A stretch of DNA of 64,000 nt from Parabacteroides distasonis (GTDB lineage Bacteria; Bacteroidota; Bacteroidia; Bacteroidales; Tannerellaceae), in assembly GCA_021531775.1 (NCBI GenBank), contig JAFBIU010000003.1:62001-126000 (forward strand), read 5' to 3'. The first letter of the stretch is position 1. Every line of letters begins with the position of its first letter. Below are positions 21,518-29,633 of this stretch, piece after piece. The position numbers and the translations under genes were made by a program. The notes below the pieces were generated by a model. That model searched no databases, was not told where the DNA came from, and saw only the letters and a program-made list of their open reading frames with translations.

Positions 21518-22546
21518 TCAAAGATCGTTAGCCAATATATTCATCGTTGAGGTCAAACCTGTTTTGAGATCATATCTCGGCTTCCATCCCAAATTCCGGA
21601 GTTTGGTATCCACTAAGATGCAGTTTTGAGGTTTGGAGAATCCTTTTGCCTCCAGCTCTGAAGGTATTTGAAATACAACAGCTGTTTGGGCAATGGAAGC
21701 GACCAGTTGGGCAACTTCGGCAATGGTGGTAATAGCATCACCATTACATACATTGTAAGCCTCGCCCGAAATTCCCCGATACAAGACAGCTAATAGTCCC
21801 GTCACAGCATCCAATACGTATGTATAGGTTCGTTTTTGAAGCCCCCTGCTTTTCAATACAATCTCTTTACCTGCTAAAGCATTTCGGATAAATTGAGCAT
21901 GCGCTTTACTATCATTAGACAACATTGTGGGTCCGTAAATGCTACTGAGACGGGCCACATTGACCTGTACGCCATACTCCTGGTGGTAACATTGAGCCAT
22001 CAGTTCGACAGAACGTTTACTTTCTGGATAGCAACTTCTCAAAACATTAAAGTCAATGATTCCAGCATCGCCCTCCTGATACGTATCTTGCTGAGCATTG
22101 CCATACACTTCAAAAGTGGAAAGCATTGTTATCCGGCAAGTCGGATGATTCTTGCCATACGTTAATATATTGTAAGCACCCAACAAATTGGTTGTCATGG
22201 TCTCTGCTGGATATTTGGCATACGAGACAGGGTCGGCATTACTGGCCCCATGAATGATATAATCAAATGTGATTTCATCAGGCAAAGGGGTACAGATATC
22301 CTGTACAAGCAGATGGAAAAAACGATGATCCACATACGAGGGAAAACGAGTGAGCAGCTTTTCGCGGGACCTTCCCAAAGCATAGATATGGATCGTAGCT
22401 CCTTGCTTGTTGGCCGTCATCAAAACATCGATGATGGCTGAACCTATCAGTCCTGTTGCCCCTGTGACTAAAACATGACAATCCTTGACTTGAACCGACT
22501 CAGCCGCGTCTCGAAGCTGTTCTTGATAGCGTGTATTGTTGATCAT
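21518..22546 (-). CDS. NAD-dependent epimerase/dehydratase (extended SDR)
   Basis: 342 residues. The Rossmann motif VTGATGLIGSAIID is near residue 27, and the catalytic Tyr-Lys pair is in CYPESKRSVE. The first 20 residues precede the fold. Nucleotide-sugar 4,6-dehydratases, epimerases and decarboxylases share this plan and cannot be told apart here. It sits 3 bp downstream of an IspD/TarI-like cytidylyltransferase, which raises the possibility that it works on a CDP-linked substrate or on the sugar phosphate fed to that enzyme. Confidence 0.8.
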   Translation of the reverse strand: MINNTRYQEQLRDAAESVQVKDCHVLVTGATGLIGSAIIDVLMTANKQGATIHIYALGRSREKLLTRFPSYVDHRFFHLLVQDICTPLPDEITFDYIIHGASNADPVSYAKYPAETMTTNLLGAYNILTYGKNHPTCRITMLSTFEVYGNAQQDTYQEGDAGIIDFNVLRSCYPESKRSVELMAQCYHQEYGVQVNVARLSSIYGPTMLSNDSKAHAQFIRNALAGKEIVLKSRGLQKRTYTYVLDAVTGLLAVLYRGISGEAYNVCNGDAITTIAEVAQLVASIAQTAVVFQIPSELEAKGFSKPQNCILVDTKLRNLGWKPRYDLKTGLTSTMNILANDL

Positions 22547-22549
22547 AGA

Positions 22550-23263
22550 TTAATGCATCCAAGTGTCTTTCTTGGCATTTAACAGAGCTTTGAATATTTC
22601 AATATCTTCTGTAGTTGTCAACTTGAGATTCTTAGCTGATCCCTTAGACATATAGAGTTTTTTACCCAATTCGATATAGAGTGTACAGGAGGCAACGGAG
22701 TTGGTGATTCCCTTCTCCAAGGCCTCTTTGTGGGCAGCCACCAGATCCTTGACATAAAACGTCTGGGGGGTCTGCGTCTCTTTCAAATGGTCGCGGGGAA
22801 CCTGTTCTTCGGTTTCGATTCCGTCAAACGTCTTCAGCATAGCCGCATTACACGGGACAACCGTAATGGAGTTACCATACTTTTTACAGACTGCCAGACT
22901 ATCATCGATAATCTCCTGGCTTAACATCGGACGAATGGCATCGTGTACCAAAACGATATCATCATCCGCACCATGACGAGAAGCAATGTCATACAACCCA
23001 TTCCGAATGGAATCTTGTCCATTCTTTCCACCGCTTACAATATTCTCCAACTTAGAGATACCGAATTGCTTGGCATACGCGCGAATGACATCATGCCAAC
23101 CATCCAGACAAACCACTTCGATACCATCTATCTGGGGATGGCGTTGAAAGGCTTCTAATGTATAAAGTATGACAGGTTTATCATATACATTGATGAATTG
23201 CTTGGGGATGTCTTGTCCCATACGAGCTCCCACACCACCAGCTATAACGAGTGCAATATTCAT
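22550..23263 (-). CDS. IspD/TarI-family cytidylyltransferase
   Basis: 237 residues. The nucleotide-binding start ALVIAGGVGARMGQDIPKQF, then VLVHDAIRPML and LKETQTPQTFY, define the IspD/TarI family, which transfers CMP from CTP to a polyol phosphate. Housekeeping IspD makes CDP-methylerythritol; placement inside a capsule operon instead suggests a TarI/Bcs1-like role making CDP-ribitol or a related CDP-alditol for the polymer. No TarJ-type alcohol dehydrogenase is visible; the adjacent SDR may take that part. Whether the genome has another IspD cannot be seen here. Confidence 0.82.
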   Translation of the reverse strand: MNIALVIAGGVGARMGQDIPKQFINVYDKPVILYTLEAFQRHPQIDGIEVVCLDGWHDVIRAYAKQFGISKLENIVSGGKNGQDSIRNGLYDIASRHGADDDIVLVHDAIRPMLSQEIIDDSLAVCKKYGNSITVVPCNAAMLKTFDGIETEEQVPRDHLKETQTPQTFYVKDLVAAHKEALEKGITNSVASCTLYIELGKKLYMSKGSAKNLKLTTTEDIEIFKALLNAKKDTWMH

Positions 23264-23300
23264 ACATTCATTCGTTTAAACATAAAACACACAGATCGGA

Positions 23301-24134
23301 TTATCGTCGGGCAAACGTCTTGAAGACCCAACTACGCAGAGAATCAGGTATTAACACCTGTACAACAAACCGAATTCCAACGTTCCACAAGAAACGCGGA
23401 AATCCAATCAGACGAAACCGTAACATAAAGAATTGCAAAGAGGCTTCACTGGAGAAATAACGCCAGCCTCCCCGGCGACGATACATTTCATCCCCAACGC
23501 GCACGTTCACCAAATTCTCTTGGATGTTATAAAACTGGAAACCCGCACGAGCCAAGCGAATCCATAAATAATAGTCCTCTTCACAATACCAGTCCTTGAC
23601 ATCACCACCGATAAATCCGCCCACCTTCAACACATGACTCCGACGCATCATGACCGTTACGAAATTCATCGGACATCTCGATTTCAGATACTTTTTGATC
23701 GCATAATTATACTGAGGGACTTCCCGAACTCCGGCAATGGCTCCCGTTGAGCTGACAAACTCACTGATCAAACCACCGACTACCGAAACCTCTGGATGAC
23801 GTTCAAAAACTTTCAATTGTTTTTCGAAGCGGTCTGGAAGAGACAAATCGTCACTATCCATAATCGCAACCAATTCATGTTTTGCTGCTAAAAGACCTGT
23901 TTCCCGTGCAACTGCGTGGCCTTGATTTTCGGCAGACCAAATCACGCGAATGATATCAATCGCAGATTCCAAATCTGCGATTACTTTTGCGACAGGATCC
24001 GGAACGGGTCCATCAACGACAATTATGATCTCATCAGGCCTAACGGTCTGCTCGTAAATGCTGAAGACGGCTTTCTTAAAGTCTTCCGCATGGTCACCGC
24101 CATAAACGGCCATACACACTGAGAATTTTTGCAT
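23301..24134 (-). CDS. Glycosyltransferase family 2
   Basis: 277 residues, GT-A fold: FSVCMAVYGGDHAEDFKKAV at the start, IIIVVDGPVPDP, and the metal-binding ELVAIMDSDDLSLPDRFEKQ near residue 90, followed by GGxxxDWYCEEDYYLWIRLA typical of the acceptor part. It adds one sugar to the lipid-linked capsule repeat. Sugar donor not predictable. A basic hydrophobic tail may anchor it to the membrane. Confidence 0.88.
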   Translation of the reverse strand: MQKFSVCMAVYGGDHAEDFKKAVFSIYEQTVRPDEIIIVVDGPVPDPVAKVIADLESAIDIIRVIWSAENQGHAVARETGLLAAKHELVAIMDSDDLSLPDRFEKQLKVFERHPEVSVVGGLISEFVSSTGAIAGVREVPQYNYAIKKYLKSRCPMNFVTVMMRRSHVLKVGGFIGGDVKDWYCEEDYYLWIRLARAGFQFYNIQENLVNVRVGDEMYRRRGGWRYFSSEASLQFFMLRFRLIGFPRFLWNVGIRFVVQVLIPDSLRSWVFKTFARR

Positions 24135-24149
24135 AATTATCTTCTTTAA

Positions 24150-24986
24150 TTAGTGTAAAAATCCAAATTTATCTTTTAACCAATACTTTATACGGAACAG
24201 GGATTGCGAGCCTATCCCTAAAAGACGTGTAGAATAAAGGTAAAATGAATAGTTCCCAGAAAAGTAGATTTTCGTGCATGCTTGTACAAAACGTACGTAA
24301 TTGACGAACGTTTCGCGCAGATTTTGCGAACTCAACATACTATGTTTTCGGAATCTCCGATAATAGATGGCATTCTTGGATGTAAAGCGGACTGCCTGCA
24401 TACGATCCGAAATCAGGAACATAAAGATACTGTCCTCACCGATGATGAAGTAAACATCATAGCGTCTGTCCCCAATCATCCATACTGGAATCAATTTCAT
24501 ACAGGGACCTGAGAAGAACTTGCGTGCTGCACTGTGTATCGTTTGACAAGCATGAGACACACAATACTCATACGCCTGCGTCGGAGGGTAAGAACACTGT
24601 ATCTGAGGAGCACCATCCTTGAATGCATACGGATAGCAGATCGCTACGGTATCCCGGTCCACATTTGACAACAATTCTTCCAAGCAACTATCGCTTAGGT
24701 AATCATCGTCATCTAAGAATGTAATATAATCACCCTGTGCCTGATCTAATCCGAGATTACGGGCATTGCTCACCCCACCGACGGTTGTCTTCAGGAAGAC
24801 AATATTCAAGTCCGGGTGATTACGTATATAATCATCTATCAACGCATCGTAAGGAGCCTGCTCTCCATTTAATACCAGCACCACTTCAAAAGAACTTTTG
24901 GAAAGCGTCTGCCGATTCAAAGAGTCCAAGCATTCCCACAAGTAAGCCTGCGGCCGATAGGTAGGTATGATAACAGATATATCCAT
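24150..24986 (-). CDS. Glycosyltransferase family 2
   Basis: 278 residues, GT-A fold with VIIPTYRPQAYLWECLDSLN, VLNGEQAPYD and the acidic metal site YITFLDDDDYLSDSCLEELL near residue 90. A second acidic cluster IIGEDSIFMFLIS is present further on. One of two neighbouring GT2 enzymes of the capsule operon; separated by 15 bp from the next gene. Specificity unknown. Confidence 0.87.
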   Translation of the reverse strand: MDISVIIPTYRPQAYLWECLDSLNRQTLSKSSFEVVLVLNGEQAPYDALIDDYIRNHPDLNIVFLKTTVGGVSNARNLGLDQAQGDYITFLDDDDYLSDSCLEELLSNVDRDTVAICYPYAFKDGAPQIQCSYPPTQAYEYCVSHACQTIHSAARKFFSGPCMKLIPVWMIGDRRYDVYFIIGEDSIFMFLISDRMQAVRFTSKNAIYYRRFRKHSMLSSQNLRETFVNYVRFVQACTKIYFSGNYSFYLYSTRLLGIGSQSLFRIKYWLKDKFGFLH

Positions 24987-24999
24987 TGTATATATAATT

Positions 25000-26106
25000 T
25001 CAGCATGTTATGATTTGTCGATAATACGCCATATAGGCACGAGCGGCACTCGAAATATCAAACCGCTTGAATGTCTCCATCCCCTGTTGTTTCATGGTGA
25101 TCCGCTCAGCGGCACGCATGGACAAGAATCGTTTCATGGCTTGATAATAATCCTCCTCACCCGAAGAGGCAGAAAGGATGCCATCATACCCATCCGTAAC
25201 CACATTGACAACCCCACCAACAGGAGCACAAATGGGAATACACCCCACGGCCAAAGACTCTAATAAGGAAACAGGTAATCCCTCCCAAATGGAGGGTAAA
25301 CAGAAAGCATCACATTCACTGAAAAGTTGGGGTATATCGTTCCGTTCGCCTAAATAGATAATCCGATCTGAAAAGTAGGGCTTGATTTCCTCATAACTGG
25401 CTGCATTCGTCACACTGCCTGCTATCAATGCCACGATGTCCACACCTTCCCCAACCAACCGTTGCATCACCTTGCAAAACACAGCTTGGTTCTTTTGCAC
25501 ATCCACACGTGCCGCATTCAATACGACCAGCGTATGTTCGGATCGTCTGGCTCGTACAATCACATCCGTATGCTTCGTCACATCGATTTGGGGACATGGT
25601 GTTCCGTTGTAAATCAACTGACTGTCGCAATGATAAAACGCAGTAAAAGAGTTTTTCGAAATTTCAGAGATCGTCACAGGACAGACTCTGCCACTGCGAA
25701 ATAACCATTTCTTCAAAATAAGAAATTTCGAATCCCATACACCATTTTCACGGGCGGCATCGTTATGAACCGTATAAACAAATCGGGTCTTGCTATGCCA
25801 CATCAACAGAATGGCCAACATATAATAATAGAGGAATCCATGGATATGGACAATATCGTACTTTCCTTTTCTAAAAATCCAGTAGATCACGAACAGCTCC
25901 TTTAAAGAGAATCCGGGTTTCTTTTTATGACAGCTGATCCGTCGAACCTCCGGTGACAACCGATCGTAAAAGACATCGGAACTCTCCGGTTCAAAAATAG
26001 AACAAACCGTCACCTCTTCCTCTTTCACCAGCTGATTGGCCAATCCACAAATCATGGCCTCGATACCGCCTATTTTCAACGAAGGATGTATATGTAAAAT
26101 CTTCAT
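25000..26106 (-). CDS. Glycosyltransferase family 4
   Basis: 368 residues, GT-B fold. The N-terminal glycine-rich start MKILHIHPSLKIGGIEAMIC and the C-terminal donor motif LPSIWEGLPVSLLESLAVGC (E-x7-E) identify a retaining GT4 enzyme. It acts on the cytoplasmic face to extend the repeat unit. Two bp separate it from the polymerase-like gene upstream. Confidence 0.9.
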   Translation of the reverse strand: MKILHIHPSLKIGGIEAMICGLANQLVKEEEVTVCSIFEPESSDVFYDRLSPEVRRISCHKKKPGFSLKELFVIYWIFRKGKYDIVHIHGFLYYYMLAILLMWHSKTRFVYTVHNDAARENGVWDSKFLILKKWLFRSGRVCPVTISEISKNSFTAFYHCDSQLIYNGTPCPQIDVTKHTDVIVRARRSEHTLVVLNAARVDVQKNQAVFCKVMQRLVGEGVDIVALIAGSVTNAASYEEIKPYFSDRIIYLGERNDIPQLFSECDAFCLPSIWEGLPVSLLESLAVGCIPICAPVGGVVNVVTDGYDGILSASSGEEDYYQAMKRFLSMRAAERITMKQQGMETFKRFDISSAARAYMAYYRQIITC

Positions 26107-26108
26107 GC

Positions 26109-27227
26109 CTAATTCATTACTAATGAGTTATACAAGGTATATGTCAATCGATAGATAACACACAACAATCCCAAAAAGAACACAATTCGTACATATTTAT
26201 TGAACAGTCCATACTGATAAGCATACGCTAATACAATGGCATTAGGCACCAACGAGAAACGCAACAGACGTAAATGCATTAATGATGTATTAGCACCCAC
26301 ATCCACACCAAAAATGGAGGCCATCAGCACTAAATACATATCAAATTTCAATACGAATTCAATATGTTTCGGAACTTCATACTCACTTTGGATCAGAAAA
26401 CTCAAATAAGCCACCATGTAATAGGGAGTCCATTCCACTGTATAAGCCACGATGGATCCTAAACCCGTTTGCCCGGAACTTTGCTGACCCAAATAATGTT
26501 GTCCCATAGAGGACATATCTTCGTCACCACTTAACGCACCTCCCAGCACCAATTCTACGGCGATTCGCATGACCACCACGGCTACCACAAAGCCAACCAA
26601 CAGATAAAACCAAGCATTTTTATTGGCATTCGGTGATATCAGACTGAAAACCACCACCAAGGTACCTAAAGCGGCCGATTTATGAAAGAAAACAGAGACA
26701 ATGATAAAAAAGACTCCCAACAAATAAGACAAACTCTTCCGATAGGGAAAAGGCTTACAGATCAATACAGCTCCATAAAACATGATCACCACTGCCAAAC
26801 TGACACGGGCATAGGCAAACAGCGGTAAAAACAACACACCGAAAAAGAACCAAACCAAATCTTGGTCCACTTCCAAGTGCTTGAAAATAAGATAGACAAA
26901 CAGAAATGCGCCCCCAAAGACTATTAACCGGAAGATTAAATAGTCCGGACTAATCATGGCAATCCAAACATAAACCGTTTCCAAATGGGTCCGCGTTCGG
27001 AAAAACTCACTTTCTCGTATTTGATAATAGGTAGTCTGATAGCCGAACCAGTCAAGAATCCAAAAGGAAAACATGACAAACAGGAAAATACAGAAAATCC
27101 CCAAATAGGTCCGAGCTGGCGGATTCTTCTCTAACTGATAATAGGCTGGCTGCAAGGAATAATAGATAATGGTCAACAAGACCATATTGCTGGCAACCAA
27201 TATCGGAGTCTGCGATTCAAACAACAT
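26109..27227 (-). CDS. EpsG-family membrane protein, likely Wzy polymerase
   Basis: 372 residues with about ten hydrophobic helices and a large polar loop (about residues 210-245). It matches the EpsG/O-antigen polymerase type by shape and by YYSLQPAYYQ and FAYARVSLAVVIMFYG. In a Wzx/Wzy pathway this protein joins repeat units in the periplasm. No other polymerase candidate occurs in the operon and it directly follows the flippase. Sequence identity within this class is always low, so the call rests on topology and context. Confidence 0.78.
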   Translation of the reverse strand: MLFESQTPILVASNMVLLTIIYYSLQPAYYQLEKNPPARTYLGIFCIFLFVMFSFWILDWFGYQTTYYQIRESEFFRTRTHLETVYVWIAMISPDYLIFRLIVFGGAFLFVYLIFKHLEVDQDLVWFFFGVLFLPLFAYARVSLAVVIMFYGAVLICKPFPYRKSLSYLLGVFFIIVSVFFHKSAALGTLVVVFSLISPNANKNAWFYLLVGFVVAVVVMRIAVELVLGGALSGDEDMSSMGQHYLGQQSSGQTGLGSIVAYTVEWTPYYMVAYLSFLIQSEYEVPKHIEFVLKFDMYLVLMASIFGVDVGANTSLMHLRLLRFSLVPNAIVLAYAYQYGLFNKYVRIVFFLGLLCVIYRLTYTLYNSLVMN

Positions 27228-27236
27228 ACGATCGGA

Positions 27237-28775
27237 TCAACGTAGGATAAGATGAATCATCCGATTCACCAATAATTTGGCTCCATCTGTCAACCCATAG
27301 AGTAAACCCGTGTAAGTCAACAAAAAGAGGAATGAAAGAATCACTGAATAACCGATCAAATGCATGAAATCAACCGCTGGATCAATCGGAATCCACCTCG
27401 TTACATAATGGACCAGCGCAAAGGACACACCGAACGCACAATAATAGAAAAAGATGCTATTCCAATAGGATTTGAAGGGGAGCTGAAAACCTGCCTTATA
27501 CAAATACATCGGTTTCCAAATCATACCGATGGGTATTAAGCTGAAGATCTTTCCCAATAATATGCCGATGACTCCCCATTTGGGAGCAGTCAGTACTGTC
27601 ACTGTCAGACAAATGGCCAGTTCCACCCAAGCGGCCCATAGGTCACCGTAATTTCCATATCCAGCGTTGAACATATCCACGGCTCCCCGGGTCAACAGAA
27701 TGAAGGTACTTACCATCAACAGAATCAAAACTGATTGATCCAAAATATATTGGGGTCCTAACCACAACGAGATGAAGGGTTCGACCAGATGATAAACACA
27801 GAAGACGACCACACCTCCTACATAAAAACGGACACAGACCAATTCCCAAAATACCTGTTGAATCTTTCGCTGATTGTTCTCGGCGATCAGATTACCCACA
27901 CTGGCAAACATACCATCCAACGTCGTCGTAAACAACATCGTCAACTTGGATACCACCATGACATAGTTGCCATAGTAGGCCACCATTTTCAAGGAGACAA
28001 AAGCAAATACCAAAATCTGGTCGCTCTGATTCAACAGGAAATCCTTGAACTTGTGCACAAAAACCTGCTTGGTTTTCGTAATGATAATTGGATAGTTTGT
28101 ATGCTCCAATGCTCCCCTTTTGACACTGGCCTGCAGCCAAGGATAATGCTGGTCAATCTTCCAATTCAGAATGAACGCATAGAGGATTCCAAAGCTGAGC
28201 TCAATAGCGACCCAAACATACAGATTGGTAGCATACAAAGCCACCAGAATCTGAACGACTGTTTTAACGATATTGGCTGTCTGAAAATAGGCGGTAACAA
28301 TGTATTTTTTCTGGTCTGCCGAAAGCAGGATTTGACGGAAATTGACAAAATAACCGATTAAGGCCGAAAGTAGGATGGCATAAAATGCAAAGTAAATCAG
28401 GCTGTAATTGAAAATGGTCTCTTTAAAAATCAGTGGGAAAAACAGGCTGATCAAAACAGCAATTCCCAACACGACCAAACCAATCTTCCGATAATAATAT
28501 CCGAATACAGAAATAATCTCGGAAATGGTCTGCTTGTCCCCCTGCTTTATCGGTTTATAAAGTACGAAACTAACGGCAGAACCAATACCCAATTCTGCCA
28601 AATTAAGTATACCCAATATATTCTGTAAAGTACCCGTGAGACCAATGAAGTCAGCCCCCAACCGATCCAGAAAAATCTTCCGGGAGAAGAAGGTGAAAAC
28701 GGTCATCAAGAGATAAAATGCCAAGTTGACCTTCGCATTCATCCAGGATTTATGAATTCGGGATTCTTGTTTCAT
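27237..28775 (-). CDS. Oligosaccharide flippase (Wzx family)
   Basis: 512 residues with about 12-14 membrane helices in the MATE/MOP arrangement, starting LAFYLLMTVFTFFSRKIFLDRLG followed by GLTGTLQNILGILNLAELGIG, the usual N-terminal signature. It moves lipid-linked repeat units across the inner membrane. It lies between the fucosyltransferase-like gene and the polymerase-like gene, with gaps below 10 bp. Confidence 0.9.
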   Translation of the reverse strand: MKQESRIHKSWMNAKVNLAFYLLMTVFTFFSRKIFLDRLGADFIGLTGTLQNILGILNLAELGIGSAVSFVLYKPIKQGDKQTISEIISVFGYYYRKIGLVVLGIAVLISLFFPLIFKETIFNYSLIYFAFYAILLSALIGYFVNFRQILLSADQKKYIVTAYFQTANIVKTVVQILVALYATNLYVWVAIELSFGILYAFILNWKIDQHYPWLQASVKRGALEHTNYPIIITKTKQVFVHKFKDFLLNQSDQILVFAFVSLKMVAYYGNYVMVVSKLTMLFTTTLDGMFASVGNLIAENNQRKIQQVFWELVCVRFYVGGVVVFCVYHLVEPFISLWLGPQYILDQSVLILLMVSTFILLTRGAVDMFNAGYGNYGDLWAAWVELAICLTVTVLTAPKWGVIGILLGKIFSLIPIGMIWKPMYLYKAGFQLPFKSYWNSIFFYYCAFGVSFALVHYVTRWIPIDPAVDFMHLIGYSVILSFLFLLTYTGLLYGLTDGAKLLVNRMIHLILR

Positions 28776-28781
28776 AGTCTC

Positions 28782-29588
28782 TTACATGCCCGTCCAGGAT
28801 TGCGGGAAAATATCGGGTGCAGGTTGTCCATCCGCATACCACTTCTTGGGATAGACAACCAGTGAATTGGTACTGATAAAAGCCCCCCAATAGCTGAACT
28901 TGCTGTTAGCGATAATATTGGCCTTACAATGGGACATCAGATACATGTCATAGATATTGTCATCACCTCGATTCCCATCCACATAGACTACATCTGGAAA
29001 CTGCAGGTTCTCTTGACACCAAGGGATGTCGTCCGAAAATACAAAGAACTTCGGATGCTGCAGCTTTTGTTGCATGAAAGCAATGGCTTCACGATAGTAA
29101 TCCATTGTACAGACACCACCAAACCGCTTGACAAAATCCTCGCGCAAATAATCACCTCGTCTGACATGAACGCCCACACTCTCCGTCGATTGGATCTGTT
29201 TCAAAACAACAGCATTGGCCTCATTCAAAGGAAGTTTCTTAAACTGAACATGGGCGGCAGGTGACCAATACTTCTTCGACATCCACTTGCCCATAAAAAA
29301 CAGACGATTCTCTGAAAAATTGTCGTCTCGCGATTTTCCCTCTTCATATTGTTTCGGGAAATAATGCCAATAAAATTTCAAGAACAGATAAAGCCATAAG
29401 GGGATCGGCTTGATGTTGATCTTGAAATATTTGTCCAATTCCAATCCATTATAGGCTGTATTATAGGCATGCGTCTCATCCTTATAATACACACTATACC
29501 CCTTGGATCTTAAATAGCACATCAGTACATACTGGAAAAGCTGTGTACCAATCCCGCCCGTCAATAAGACAATCCTTTTGTTCTTCAT
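28782..29588 (-). CDS. GT11 alpha-1,2-fucosyltransferase-type glycosyltransferase
   Basis: 268 residues. The start IVLLTGGIGTQLFQYVLMCY has the GGxGNQxFQY-like motif (with T for N), and SVGVHVRRGDYL carries the GT11 HxRRxDY GDP-fucose site; FFVFSDDIPWCQENL and ANSKFSYWGAF are further family motifs. GT11 enzymes add alpha-1,2-fucose or, less often, alpha-1,2-galactose. It implies fucose in the capsule, in line with the well-known fucosylation of Bacteroidales surface glycans. Confidence 0.88.
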   Translation of the reverse strand: MKNKRIVLLTGGIGTQLFQYVLMCYLRSKGYSVYYKDETHAYNTAYNGLELDKYFKINIKPIPLWLYLFLKFYWHYFPKQYEEGKSRDDNFSENRLFFMGKWMSKKYWSPAAHVQFKKLPLNEANAVVLKQIQSTESVGVHVRRGDYLREDFVKRFGGVCTMDYYREAIAFMQQKLQHPKFFVFSDDIPWCQENLQFPDVVYVDGNRGDDNIYDMYLMSHCKANIIANSKFSYWGAFISTNSLVVYPKKWYADGQPAPDIFPQSWTGM

Positions 29589-29633
29589 AAGCTTATATCA
29601 CAAATGAACTACAACGACTTGCAAACATACACA

